Of a stretch of 64,000 bases of DNA, positions 16,883-27,752 are shown piece after piece. A program made the position numbers and the translations under genes. Positions within the stretch are counted from its first letter, which is position 1. The number at the start of each line of letters is the position of its first letter. The notes under the pieces were generated by a model that did not search any database, had not been told where the DNA came from, and worked only from the letters and a program-made list of their open reading frames with translations. The DNA is from Kitasatospora sp. NBC_01266 (GTDB lineage Bacteria > Actinomycetota > Actinomycetes > Streptomycetales > Streptomycetaceae): positions 1,550,001 through 1,614,000 of the forward strand of contig NZ_CP108458.1 in assembly GCF_036242395.1 (NCBI RefSeq), given 5' to 3'.

Positions 16883-18112
16883 TCAGACAGCGGCGGTGGC
16901 ATAGCGGTTGGCCGGGCGAGGCAGGCCGAGCAGCCCGCGCAGGGTGTTCGCCCGGTACGCGGTGCGGAAGGCATCGCGGCGCTGGAGTTCGGGCACCAGG
17001 TGGCGGGTGATCTGCTCCAGGTCGTGCGGCAGCACGGCGGGCCGCAGCCGGAATCCGGTGAGCCCGGCCTGCTGCAACTCCTGTAGCAGATCGGCGAGTT
17101 GCTCGGGCGTGCCAGTGAAGACCGGCGCGTCGCCGGTGAATTCGCCACCGGCGCTCTGGTCCAGGCGGGCCCGGCGCTCGGCGGCGGCGCCGGGGTCACT
17201 GTCGAGGAAGACGGTGAGGTCGCCGAAGACGTGCACCGTCTCCTCGGCCCGGCCGGCCGCGGCCTGCTCGCCACGGATCTCGGCCACGATCGACCGGGCG
17301 TGCCCGGTGTCGCGCGGGGTGACGAATCCCAGGTCGGCCGAGCGGGCCACCAGCCGGTACGGCACGGTGGCGTGCGCCAGCGCGGCGACAACGGGCTGGC
17401 CCTGCGGCGGGCGTGGCGTGATGGACGGCCCCCGGACGCTGAACCTGCTGCCCTCGAAGTCGATGTAGTGCAGCTTGCGGCGGTCGATGAAGCGCCCGCT
17501 CCCGGCGTCGCGGATCTCCGCGTCGTCCTCCCAGCTGTCCCACAGCCGCCGCAGCACCTCGACCCAGTCGCCGGCCTCGTCGAAGAGCTCCGCGAGCAGC
17601 GCCTGCCCGGCCGGCGAGGCCAACTCCTCGATCCGCAGCGGCGGCACCGTGCGGCGGCCGAAGTGCGCGGCCTCGTCGGAGCGGCCGGACACCTGCACCC
17701 GGACCCCGGCCCGCCCACCGCTCACGTAGTCGAGGGTCGCGATCGCCTTCGAGAGGTGGAACGGTTCGGTGTGGGTGACCACCGCGGTCGGCACCAGCCC
17801 GATGTGCCGGGTCAGCGGCGCCACCCGGGCGGCGATCAGTACCGCGTCCAGCCGCCCCCGCACCTGGTCGGTCCGCCCGTCCGGGCCGGTGTACCGGGAG
17901 GACTGCAGGCTCAGCGAGTCCTCGATGGTCACGAAGTCCAGCAGGCCCCGCTCGGCTTCGGCGACCAGCTCGGACCAGTACCGCGCGGTGAGCAGCTCAC
18001 CGGGCCGGGCACCCGGCTCCCGCCAGGCCGCGGGATGCCAGCCGGCGCCGTCGAGGGCAACGGCCAGGTGGATAGGTGGAGTTGACGGTCCGGGCTGGGC
18101 TGGTCCAGGCAT
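16883..18112 (-). CDS. LLM flavin-dependent monooxygenase, first enzyme of the operon
   Basis: About 409 aa from ATG 18112, with GGGAG about 10 nt upstream; an ATG eight codons earlier (18136) has no visible ribosome-binding site. The luciferase-like core includes LLDFVTIEDSLSLQ, LDYVSGGRAGVRVQVSG and LADLLQELQQAGLTGFRL. The sequence is close to the NtaA-like subgroup but shorter. It is the first structural gene after a 46-codon leader peptide that ends 130 nt upstream, so expression is probably set by translation of that leader. Confidence 0.88.
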   Translation of the reverse strand: MPGPAQPGPSTPPIHLAVALDGAGWHPAAWREPGARPGELLTARYWSELVAEAERGLLDFVTIEDSLSLQSSRYTGPDGRTDQVRGRLDAVLIAARVAPLTRHIGLVPTAVVTHTEPFHLSKAIATLDYVSGGRAGVRVQVSGRSDEAAHFGRRTVPPLRIEELASPAGQALLAELFDEAGDWVEVLRRLWDSWEDDAEIRDAGSGRFIDRRKLHYIDFEGSRFSVRGPSITPRPPQGQPVVAALAHATVPYRLVARSADLGFVTPRDTGHARSIVAEIRGEQAAAGRAEETVHVFGDLTVFLDSDPGAAAERRARLDQSAGGEFTGDAPVFTGTPEQLADLLQELQQAGLTGFRLRPAVLPHDLEQITRHLVPELQRRDAFRTAYRANTLRGLLGLPRPANRYATAAV

Positions 18113-18241
18113 GGGCGAACTGCTCCCTGTGGGCATGCCGACATCACGTCCACGTCCACGCCCGTACGGCGGCCGGGCTGGCGGGTCGGCAGGTCGGCGA
18201 AAAGGAGGAAAGCGGGGAAAGGATGCGAAAGCGACTAGCGA

Positions 18242-18382
18242 CTAAGCGGCGATGCGCTGGTACGCCGGACAGAGGGCGGCGGCGACGCGCTGCAGATCGA
18301 TGTGGCGCCGCGAGTACGTGGTGGCGACGCGGCACCGGGCCTTGGCGACGACCGCGGTGGCAGGCTCAGCGGCTTCCCGCAC
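18242..18382 (-). CDS. Cysteine-type leader peptide of the LLM operon
   Basis: A 46-codon frame from GTG 18382, chosen because GGAGG lies exactly 8 nt upstream; an ATG five codons earlier would place that GGAGG inside the gene. The C-terminal part TYSRRHIDLQRVAAALC followed by PAYQRIAA matches the (S)RRH(I/V)DL-RV--ALC pattern of the short 'putative leader peptide' genes that precede sulfur-related operons in Streptomyces and relatives. The peptide probably acts in cis: ribosome pausing at the Cys codon near its end would report cysteine supply to the operon 130 nt downstream. I could not resolve the alternative RNA folds by eye. Confidence 0.75.
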   Translation of the reverse strand: MREAAEPATAVVAKARCRVATTYSRRHIDLQRVAAALCPAYQRIAA

Positions 18383-18784
18383 CCTCGCCACCTCCATCCC
18401 GGTCGGCTCTCGGCCGTTCACGTTCGCGCGTGCCGGGACTTGACGCCGACACTCACAACCTGACTGCAAGCTACCCGGCATCCCGGTCGGACACAATCCT
18501 CTTCGGGAGAACACGGATCATGACCGGCCGTGTTCCCCCGGGTGCGGGCACGACCGGGCCGACCGGCCGACACCGCCCCGCCCGCGCCGCCGTCTCACCC
18601 TGCGGCCGGGCAACGTTGACGCACATCCCGACCAGGGCCTACTGTCCGGCGCAGAACGGTCATGAGCGTCAGCGACAAGCCCTGGCTTGCTGACCGGCAA
18701 CCCTCGCGTCGCGGTGGGGTGCCCCAGGTGACGACCGGGCCGAGACGATTTCGGTAAGCGCGAGGCCCTGCGGGGCGGATGGCG
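18383..18784. other. Divergent control region between the two leader peptides
   Basis: About 400 bp between the LLM-operon leader (left) and the ABC-operon leader (right) must hold both promoters. I see no gene. I could not confidently pick -35/-10 pairs on either strand, although the stretch 18440-18520 is less GC-rich than its surroundings and is the best candidate area. Confidence 0.5.
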
Positions 18785-18931
18785 ATGGTGGCGGCGATGT
18801 ACGCAGGTTCGGGGACGGCGGCCGGCCGGCGTCATCGCCGTGCCGCCGCCTACCTGAGCCGTCACATCGACCTGCTCCGCGTCAGCAGCGCACTCTGTAC
18901 GGCCACCCGCAGCGCCCGTTGTCCGCGCTGA
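18785..18931 (+). CDS. Cysteine-type leader peptide of the ABC transporter operon
   Basis: A 48-codon frame from ATG 18785 (or 44 codons from ATG 18797; both have G-rich sequence 5-8 nt upstream) to TGA 18929-18931. Near its end it encodes AYLSRHIDLLRVSSALC, then a short basic tail with a second Cys. The motif matches the leader on the opposite strand (RHIDL, RV and ALC identical). It ends 144 nt before the ABC permease. The intervening RNA has inverted repeats such as CACCCGG (18979-18985) with CCGGGTG (19006-19012) that could form an attenuator. Assigned by motif and position; no functional evidence. Confidence 0.75.
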   Translation: MVAAMYAGSGTAAGRRHRRAAAYLSRHIDLLRVSSALCTATRSARCPR

Positions 18932-19075
18932 CGACTTCCTGACGCCCGCCCCGCGCGGCGCTCCCCTCCCGTCCGTCCCACCCGGTGCGATGTGCTGTGC
19001 CACGCCCGGGTGTCCTCGCTCCGCCGGGCCGCGACCACGCGGCGGGTGGAGTGCGGGAACTCGCTGGAGTCCTCG

Positions 19076-20170
19076 ATGAGTGAATCCCTTGTCCCTGCCG
19101 TGCCGTTGGGCGCGGCACCGCCATCCGAGGCGGTCCCTCCCCCGCCGCCGACCAGCACGCCCGCCCAACCCGCCGAGCCCGCCGAGCCCGCCGAGCCCAT
19201 CGAGCCCACCGACACGGCGCCGCCGCGCCCGCGGTCCGCCGTGGGGGTGCCCCCGGCCGCAGGCCGGGGGCGGGTCATCCCGCTGCGGCATCCCGGCCGG
19301 TGGATCGGCACCGCGGCGATCCTGGTGCTGCTCGCCCAGCTCGGGCACGGGCTGGTCACCAACCGGTTCTACCAGTGGGACCGGTTCCAGTACTGGTTCG
19401 CCCGCCCGGTGATCACCCACGGCCTGTTCGTCACGCTGCAGGTGACGGCCTACAGCGCCGTCCTCGGACTGCTGGGCGGCATCCTGCTCGCCCTGGCCCG
19501 GCAGTCCAGCAACCCGGTCCTGCGGTCGGCCAGTTGGGTCTACATCTGGCTGTTCCGCTCGGTGCCGCTGATCGTGGTGCTGCTGTTCCTCTACAACTTC
19601 AGTGCGCTGTACCACAGTTTGAGCATCGGAGTGCCGTTCGGACCCGCCTTCGCGCACTTCGACGAGTCGAAGCTGGCCACCGACCTCGTGGTGGCGGTTG
19701 TCGGGCTGAGCCTGAACGAGGCCGCGTACGCCGCGGAAGTGGTGCGGGCCGGCCTGCTCTCCGTCGACCAGGGCCAGCACGAGGCGGCAGCCGCACTCGG
19801 ACTGCCCAGGCGCTACCAGTTCGCCCGGATCGTCTTCCCCCAGGCCCTGCGGGCCATCATCCCCTCCTACGTCAACCAGCTGATCGGCCTGGTGAAGAGC
19901 ACCTCGCTGGTCTTCTACGTCTCGCTGCTCGACCTGTTCGGCTCCGTGCAGAGCCTGGGCAGCACCTACCCCGGCGACATCGTGCCGCCGCTGCTGGTCG
20001 CCACCGTCTGGTACGTGATCCTCACCAGCGTGGTCTCGGTCGCCCAGTTCTACGTGGAGCGCCACTACGCACGCGGAGCGCTGCGCGCTCTTCCACCAAC
20101 CCCGTTGCAGCGGCTGCGTGTCGGCCTGCGAACCGTGCGGGCGCGCCTGCGACAGGAGACGGCGGTATGA
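19076..20170 (+). CDS. Amino-acid-type ABC transporter permease
   Basis: About 364 aa from ATG 19076 with GGAG 6 nt upstream; the open frame back to 18992 is not needed. A Pro/Glu-rich cytoplasmic N-terminus with PAEPAEPAEP repeats (residues about 30-55) precedes at least five membrane segments. The EAA loop NEAAYAAEVVRAGLLSVDQGQHEAAAALG contacts the ATPase and is typical of the HisM/GlnP polar-amino-acid family. A single permease probably forms a homodimer. It follows a cysteine-type leader and faces the LLM operon, so cystine, thioether amino acids or their oxides are likely substrates. Confidence 0.92.
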   Translation: MSESLVPAVPLGAAPPSEAVPPPPPTSTPAQPAEPAEPAEPIEPTDTAPPRPRSAVGVPPAAGRGRVIPLRHPGRWIGTAAILVLLAQLGHGLVTNRFYQWDRFQYWFARPVITHGLFVTLQVTAYSAVLGLLGGILLALARQSSNPVLRSASWVYIWLFRSVPLIVVLLFLYNFSALYHSLSIGVPFGPAFAHFDESKLATDLVVAVVGLSLNEAAYAAEVVRAGLLSVDQGQHEAAAALGLPRRYQFARIVFPQALRAIIPSYVNQLIGLVKSTSLVFYVSLLDLFGSVQSLGSTYPGDIVPPLLVATVWYVILTSVVSVAQFYVERHYARGALRALPPTPLQRLRVGLRTVRARLRQETAV

Positions 20171-20976
20171 GCACCCTGACCCCGAGGACCCCGAGGATCC
20201 CGGTCGACGCAGCCGCCCCGGCCGCCGTCGCGGTCCATGACGTGCACAAGTGGTACGGCACCCACCGGGTGCTCGACGGCGTGGACCTGACGGTCCCGGC
20301 CGGTCAGGTCACCGCGATCCTGGGGCCGTCCGGCTCGGGCAAGTCGACCCTGCTGCGCGTGATCAACCACCTGGAGAAGCCCGACATCGGCCACGTCAGC
20401 GTCAACGGCGAGCTGATCGGCGTACGTCGGCACGGCGAACGGCTGAAGGAGCTGAGCGAGCGGGCGATCCTCACCCAACGCGGCCGGATCGGCTTCGTCT
20501 TCCAGAACTTCAACCTCTTCCCGCACCTGACCGTGCTGGACAACGTGGCCGCCGCTCCGGTGGCCACCGGAGCGCTGCGCAAGCCCCAGGCCCAGGAGCT
20601 GGCACGCACCCTGCTGGGCCGGGTGGGGCTGGCCGACCGGACCGGCGCCTATCCGCGCCAGCTGTCCGGCGGGCAGCAGCAGCGGGTGGCGATCGCGCGG
20701 GCGCTGGCGCTGCGACCGGGGGTGATCCTCTTCGACGAACCCACCTCCGCGCTGGACCCGGAGCTGGTCGGCGAGGTGCTGGCCGTCATCAAGGACCTGG
20801 CCACCAGCGGCGCCACCCTGATCATCGTCACCCACGAGATCGGCTTCGCCCGCGAGGTCGCCGACCACATCGTCTTCCTCGACGGCGGCCGGATCCTCGA
20901 ACAGGGCCCGCCCGCCGAGGTATTGGACAACCCGCGGCAGCCGCGGACCAGGGAGTTCCTGAGCAGGGTGCTCTGA
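20167..20976 (+). CDS. ABC transporter ATP-binding protein, polar amino-acid family
   Basis: A 269-aa ATPase. Walker A is GPSGSGKST, the Q-loop is FQNFNLF, the signature is LSGGQQQR, Walker B is VILFDEPTSALDPE and the switch is THE. The N-terminal 18 residues are an extra low-complexity tail. Its ATG overlaps the stop codon of the permease (ATGA), showing coupled translation. It powers uptake by the adjacent permease and binding protein. Confidence 0.94.
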   Translation: MSTLTPRTPRIPVDAAAPAAVAVHDVHKWYGTHRVLDGVDLTVPAGQVTAILGPSGSGKSTLLRVINHLEKPDIGHVSVNGELIGVRRHGERLKELSERAILTQRGRIGFVFQNFNLFPHLTVLDNVAAAPVATGALRKPQAQELARTLLGRVGLADRTGAYPRQLSGGQQQRVAIARALALRPGVILFDEPTSALDPELVGEVLAVIKDLATSGATLIIVTHEIGFAREVADHIVFLDGGRILEQGPPAEVLDNPRQPRTREFLSRVL

Positions 20977-21046
20977 CCCGCGGACCGCCCCTCCCCACCT
21001 GCCCATCTGCCCGCCCGGCAGCCACCCCGAACGATCAAGGACAACC

Positions 21047-22075
21047 ATGCCCAGCTCCAGCCTCCGCAGCAGACTCCTGCGCGGCCTCGCCGCCGGCACC
21101 GCGGTCACCACCCTCAGCGTCAGCCTCGCCGCCTGCGGGAGCGACGCCGGCTCGACCACCGCGTCCACCGACCAGGCCGCAGCCGGTGTGGTCACGGTGG
21201 GCGCCCTGTCCAACGGGGCCGCGAAGCAGGCCGATCTCAAGGTGTCCGAGGTGGCCGCCATCCGGGCCGAGCTGCCGAAACCGCTGATCAGCAGCGGAAA
21301 GCTGGCCATCGGGGTCGGCGCGCTGCCCGCCGGGTTCCCACCGCTGGCGTACGTCGGCAGCGACCAGCAGACCCTCACCGGCGCCGAGCCCGACCTCGGC
21401 CGCCTGGTGGCGGCGGTCCTCGGCCTCAAGCCGGTGGTCTCCAACGCCACCTGGGAGAACCTGTTCGTGGGCATCGACAGCGGCCGGACCGATGTCGGCT
21501 TCTCCAACATCACCGACACCGAAGACCGCAAGAAGAAGTACGACTTCGCCTCCTACCGCCAGGACAACCTGGCCTTCGAGGTCCTGAAGAGCAGCAACTG
21601 GAACTTCGACGGCGACTACGAGAGTCTGGCGGGCAAGACGGTCGCGGTGGGCTCCGGCACCAACCAGGAGAAGATCCTGCTGGAGTGGCAGGCCAAGCTC
21701 AAGGCCGAGGGCAAGGACCTGACCGTCAAGTACTTCCCGGACAACAACGCCGTCTACCTGGCGCTGGCCGGCGGGAAGATCGACGCCTACTTCGGCCCCA
21801 ACCCCGGCATTGCCTACCACATCACCCAGGACGCGGCGACCACCAACCCGACCCGCAACGCGGGCAAGTTCTCCGGAGCGGGCGCCACGCTCCAGGGGCT
21901 GATCGGCGCGACCGTGAAGAAGGACAGCGGCCTGGCCAAACCCATCGCGGACGCCATCAACTACCTGATCGAGAACGGACAGTACGCGCAGTGGCTGGCC
22001 GCCTGGAACCTGTCCAACGAAGCCGTCAGCAGCTCGCAGGTCAACCCGCCCGGCCTGCCCCTGAGCAACTCGTGA
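21047..22075 (+). CDS. ABC transporter substrate-binding lipoprotein
   Basis: A 342-aa protein with a lipoprotein signal; the lipobox LAAC places the lipidated Cys at residue 30. The mature part is a family 3 (polar amino acid) periplasmic-binding-type protein, with LKPVVSNATWENLFVGIDSGRTDVGFSNIT and GKTVAVGSGTNQEKILLEWQ as the two lobes. It is the last gene of the three-gene importer operon and is followed by a strong hairpin. The ligand is probably a cysteine derivative by context, which the sequence alone cannot confirm. Confidence 0.92.
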   Translation: MPSSSLRSRLLRGLAAGTAVTTLSVSLAACGSDAGSTTASTDQAAAGVVTVGALSNGAAKQADLKVSEVAAIRAELPKPLISSGKLAIGVGALPAGFPPLAYVGSDQQTLTGAEPDLGRLVAAVLGLKPVVSNATWENLFVGIDSGRTDVGFSNITDTEDRKKKYDFASYRQDNLAFEVLKSSNWNFDGDYESLAGKTVAVGSGTNQEKILLEWQAKLKAEGKDLTVKYFPDNNAVYLALAGGKIDAYFGPNPGIAYHITQDAATTNPTRNAGKFSGAGATLQGLIGATVKKDSGLAKPIADAINYLIENGQYAQWLAAWNLSNEAVSSSQVNPPGLPLSNS

Positions 22076-22127
22076 CGCGGCGCGACTCCTGACGCCGCGT
22101 CATTTCTGACGCCGCGTGATGTGTGAC

Positions 22128-22166
22128 GCCCGGCTGCCCCGCCGAACGCGAGCGGGGCAGCCGGGC
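22128..22166 (+). terminator. 15-bp perfect hairpin after the ABC operon
   Basis: Arms 22128-22142 and 22152-22166 with a 9-nt loop. Just upstream, GACGCCGCGT occurs twice (22091-22100 and 22108-22117) within short direct repeats. The remaining DNA up to the Fur gene at 22448 shows no gene. Confidence 0.85.
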
Positions 22167-22447
22167 GAACGGTGTGCCAGTCGCCGAAGTCGCCGGCGGC
22201 CCGCACCGAGCGGGTGACGTCCGACATGCCACACCGCGCGTCAATGCGCGGTGAAGCCCCCCAACTCCCGCGCGGGCCGCTAAGGTGCAGGCAGTCCGCG
22301 CCGACGAGCGGCGGCAAGTCCTCGGGGAGCGTGGTGGGGCATCAACTCGCGGCTCGCGCTGGTGGCGGAGCCCGACGGTCGGACCGGGGTGGTCCCCCGG
22401 GTGTCCCGGGCGTACCTGTCCCACCTGTCGCCGCGCTGCCGGGTCCC

Positions 22448-22858
22448 TCAGGCGCAGGCCGGGCACAACCCGCGGTAGGTGACCTCGACTTCGGAGACCG
22501 TGAAGCCGAACCGCTCCTCGGCCGGCAGGTCGGCCAGCGGGTTGCCCACCGGGTGGACGTCGCGGATGGCGCCGCAGCTGGAGCAGACCAGGTGCTGGTG
22601 CGGCGTGTGCGCGTTGGGGTCGTAGCGCTTGGCGCGGCCGTCGGTGGCCACCTCGCTGACCTCGCCGAGCGAGACCAGCTCGCCCAGGGTGTTGTAGACG
22701 GTCGCCCGGGAGATCTCGGGCAGCCGCTGTGCCGCGCGGGCGTGCACCTCGTCGGCGGTCAGGTGCACGTGGTCGCCGTCGAGGACCTCTGCCACGACCC
22801 GTCGCTGCGAGGTCAGCCGCCAGCCACGCCCGCGCAGTCGTTCCAGCAGGTCACTCAT
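22448..22858 (-). CDS. Fur-family peroxide/metal regulator (FurA/CatR type)
   Basis: A 136-aa Fur protein. The winged helix includes ISRATVYNTLGELVSLGEV. The metal-binding region has HTPHQHLVCSSCG (H84, H87, H89, C92, C95), and the C-terminal CPAC supplies C132 and C135 of the structural zinc site. It is divergent from katG with 377 bp between, the arrangement of streptomycete Fur homologues that repress catalase genes until oxidised. Control of katG and of itself is inferred from that precedent. An AGGTGA ribosome-binding site lies 6 nt before the ATG. Confidence 0.9.
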   Translation of the reverse strand: MSDLLERLRGRGWRLTSQRRVVAEVLDGDHVHLTADEVHARAAQRLPEISRATVYNTLGELVSLGEVSEVATDGRAKRYDPNAHTPHQHLVCSSCGAIRDVHPVGNPLADLPAEERFGFTVSEVEVTYRGLCPACA

Positions 22859-22872
22859 ATCGGTTCACCTAA

Positions 22873-25458
<2,586 letters not shown>

Positions 25459-25493
25459 GCACCGATCGCTGAACAGCTGACCGAACACTGAAC

Positions 25494-25538
25494 ACGGCGT
25501 CCAGGCCGGCCCGCACGGGTCGGCCTGGACGCCGTTTT
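25494..25538 (+). terminator. katG terminator with U-tract
   Basis: Arms 25494-25508 and 25521-25535 pair perfectly over 15 bp and are followed by TTTT, a classical intrinsic terminator 36 nt past the katG stop. Confidence 0.9.
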
Positions 25539-25594
25539 CAGTGGGGCACTGCCGCGGGGCACGTCCAGGCGGGCAGGACGGACCATGAGCCAAC

Positions 25595-25610
25595 TGTGAC
25601 CACGGTCACA
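25595..25610. promoter_or_regulatory. Perfect Crp/CRP-type box
   Basis: TGTGACC-AC-GGTCACA is a perfect inverted repeat and fits TGTGA-N6-TCACA exactly, also matching the streptomycete Crp pattern GTG-N6-GNCAC. It lies 212 bp upstream of the permease start codon. Confidence 0.55.
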
Positions 25611-25759
25611 CCAGGACAGATTGGCCAAGCCAGGCCCTTGCCGCCCGGCCGACATGCGCCCCGATCCGCATCTTCCGGTAGCCCCCGGGGGTAATGGCGT
25701 CAATCGGGTCACATCTGGAACAAAGTAGGATGACTTAACTCGCGTGCTACGCGGGAAGA

Positions 25760-25781
25760 GTTCCACAAATGTTCCACATGT
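25760..25781 (+). repeat. 11-nt direct repeat GTTCCACAAAT/GTTCCACATGT
   Basis: Two head-to-tail 11-nt units 40 bp before the permease start. The spacing recalls response-regulator direct repeats, but the sequence does not match the PHO-box core, so no regulator is proposed. Confidence 0.4.
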
Positions 25782-25821
25782 CCGGTTTATCTCCCCGCTT
25801 CACACGCACGGAGCCACCCTC

Positions 25822-27294
25822 ATGGACAACCTGTCCACCGCCGACACCGACGGCGCGATAGAGACCCGCGGTATCGAGCCCGTCCCGGACCACGAGCGAC
25901 GCGGCAGAGTCCGCGAGCTCTTCCCGACCTGGGTCGCGGCGAACATCAGCGTCCTGCTTCTCACCATGGGTGCGGCCCTGGTGGTGTTCAACTCGTTGAA
26001 CTTCTGGCAGGTCCTGATCGTCGCGGCGTGCGCCGCGGCCGTCTCCTTCGGCATGGTCGGCGTGGTGTCGGTCTCCGGGAAGTGGGGCGGCGCCCCGGGT
26101 GCCACGCTCTCGCGGGCCACCTTCGGGGTGCGCGGCAACCTCTTCCCCGGCGCGATCCTCTGGGTCGCCCGGTTCGGCTGGGAGACGATCAACGCGGTCA
26201 CCGGCGCCTACGCCGTGCTGACCGTGCTCGACCTGCTCTTCGGCGTCAAGAGCAACACCGCGCTGATCGTCGTCACGCTGTTCGTCTTCGTCGCCTGTAC
26301 GTTCCTGGTCTCCGGCCTGGGCCGCAAGGCGCTGAACGTCTGCAACACCTGGTCGACGTACCTCTTCGGCATCTTCAGCGTCCTGGTGCTGGGCTACCTG
26401 ATCGCGCACATCCACTGGAGCGAGGTCTTCTCCAAGCCCGCGGGCACCACCGCGATGATGATCGCCGGCATCGGGACCATCGCCGCCGGTGGCATCAGCT
26501 GGGTCCCCACCGGCCCGGACTTCGCCCGCTACCTGCCGCACGCCGCCTCCGGCAAGAAGATCGTCGGTGTGACGGTCTCGGGTGCCGGTCTGGTGATGGT
26601 GCCGATGGTGCTGATGGGCGCCGTGATGGCGGTGGCCTCGCCCGGCCTGGCACAGGCCTCGGACCCGGTCTCCTTCCTCGGTGACCTGCTGCCGACCTGG
26701 CTGGCCGTGCCGTACCTGCTGACCGCGATCGTGGGCATGCTGCTGATCAACAGCCTCTCGATGTACTCGGCCGGTTTCACCGCCCAGACCATGGGCGTCA
26801 AGCTGCCGCGCGCCATGGCCGTCAGCATCAACGCCGTGATCTCGCTGGTCGGCGGCCTGATGCTGATGCTGGTCGCGAAGAGCTTCCTGGGTTCCTTCAT
26901 CACCTTCCTGATCCTGCTCGCCGTCTCCTTCTCGGCCTGGATCGGCGTCTACGCGGTGGACATGTTCCGGCGCCGCTCGCGTGCGGTGCGCTACGACGCC
27001 GCCGCGCTGATGGACACCAGCCGAACCAGCCGGTACTGGTACAAGGGCGGCTTCTGCTGGCAGGCGATGGTCTCCTGGGTGCTCGCGCTGCTGATCGGGC
27101 TCGCCTTCACCAAGTGCGACTGGTTCGCCGGCCCGTTCTCCAGCACGCCGATCGGCAAGTACGGGCTCGCCTGGGCGGCGACCATCGTGATCTCCGGTGC
27201 GATCATGGCCGTGCTCCCGACGCCCAAGGAGAACACCTCCGCCGCCACCGCCGAGACCGAGCAGGCCGAGCAGGCCGAGCGGGTCACCGTCTGA
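25822..27294 (+). CDS. NCS1-family nucleobase permease (cytosine/purine/hydantoin type)
   Basis: About 490 aa from ATG 25822 (CGGAG 9 nt upstream); the frame back to 25744 is less likely. It has about 12 membrane segments. The N-terminal FPTWVAANISVLLLTMGAAL and the following WGGAPGATLSRATFGVRGN match the substrate-binding helices of CodB-like NCS1 transporters. It would import cytosine, a purine or a hydantoin with H+ or Na+. No catabolic gene adjoins. A Crp-type box upstream suggests nutritional or developmental control. Confidence 0.88.
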   Translation: MDNLSTADTDGAIETRGIEPVPDHERRGRVRELFPTWVAANISVLLLTMGAALVVFNSLNFWQVLIVAACAAAVSFGMVGVVSVSGKWGGAPGATLSRATFGVRGNLFPGAILWVARFGWETINAVTGAYAVLTVLDLLFGVKSNTALIVVTLFVFVACTFLVSGLGRKALNVCNTWSTYLFGIFSVLVLGYLIAHIHWSEVFSKPAGTTAMMIAGIGTIAAGGISWVPTGPDFARYLPHAASGKKIVGVTVSGAGLVMVPMVLMGAVMAVASPGLAQASDPVSFLGDLLPTWLAVPYLLTAIVGMLLINSLSMYSAGFTAQTMGVKLPRAMAVSINAVISLVGGLMLMLVAKSFLGSFITFLILLAVSFSAWIGVYAVDMFRRRSRAVRYDAAALMDTSRTSRYWYKGGFCWQAMVSWVLALLIGLAFTKCDWFAGPFSSTPIGKYGLAWAATIVISGAIMAVLPTPKENTSAATAETEQAEQAERVTV

Positions 27295-27311
27295 CGCGAA
27301 GACCGCAACGG

Positions 27312-27371
27312 CGCGGACGGCAGCGGGCCGCGCGACCCTGGGCAGGGTCGCGCGGCCCGCTGCCGTCCGCG
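27312..27371. terminator. 28-bp perfect hairpin, bidirectional
   Basis: Arms 27312-27339 and 27344-27371 are exact complements around GGGC. It sits 17 nt after the permease stop and directly at the end of the leftward Rhs/immunity remnant (TGA 27373-27375), serving both strands. Confidence 0.92.
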
Positions 27372-27372
27372 G

Positions 27373-27480
27373 TCAGCTGTCCCGGCCACGGCGGCGGGTC
27401 TTCGCGGTGCGGGCGGTGCTGATCACCTCGGCCAGGTACCGGGGCAGGTCATCCGTTCGGGGCGGGGCCTCGACGTAGGT
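27373..27480 (-). other. In-frame coding-like tail beyond the stop of the small ORF
   Basis: Directly after the TGA at 27481-27483 the same frame continues for 35 sense codons (TYVEAPPRTDDLPRYLAEVI... ending RRRGRDS) to a second TGA at 27373-27375, beside the hairpin. The join reads YFYS-stop-TYVEAPPR; a Trp codon (TGG) one base away would give a single 125-aa protein. This suggests a nonsense mutation in a former longer gene. Confidence 0.5.
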
Positions 27481-27750
27481 TCAGCTGTAGAAGTACTTCT
27501 CGGTCTCCTCCTGGAGGCGGGCGGGTCGGGCGGGTCGGGCGTCCTCGGCGGGGGCGGCCAGCTCCGGGACGATCCGGTCGCCCGGCGCGGTGAGCCAGAC
27601 CGGGCGGGCCAAGGCGTCGAAGGCGGTCGCGATGTCGTCGAGGAAGTCGGGTTCGACGGCGAGCTGGAGCTCCTGGACGGACTCGCAGGCGATGAGCCAC
27701 TGGTCCTCGTCGAAGAGCAGGATCGGATAGCGCGGAGCGGTCACGGTCAC
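27481..27750 (-). CDS. Small acidic protein after the Rhs tail, possible immunity protein
   Basis: About 89 aa from GTG 27750, with AGGGAAAG about 9 nt upstream; GTG 27771 or 27744 are alternatives. It starts just after the Rhs-tail stop codon at 27753. The sequence TAPRYPILLFDEDQWLIACES and the acidic middle (VEPDFLDDIATAFDAL) are not from a family I recognise. Position after an Rhs C-terminus is where immunity genes sit, so that role is inferred. The frame is probably shortened by an in-frame TGA, since a coding-like extension follows. It may be non-functional along with the toxin. Confidence 0.55.
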   Translation of the reverse strand: MTVTAPRYPILLFDEDQWLIACESVQELQLAVEPDFLDDIATAFDALARPVWLTAPGDRIVPELAAPAEDARPARPARLQEETEKYFYS

Positions 27751-27752
27751 GG

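Noticed and set aside
25695..25740. GlnR box before the nucleobase permease (GTCAC...GGAAC)
   Set aside because: The half-site spacing is wrong for the GlnR consensus, so the match is likely chance.
25760..25781. PHO box
   Set aside because: The 11-nt spacing fits but GTTCCACA does not match the GTTCACC core, and the gene is not a phosphate gene.
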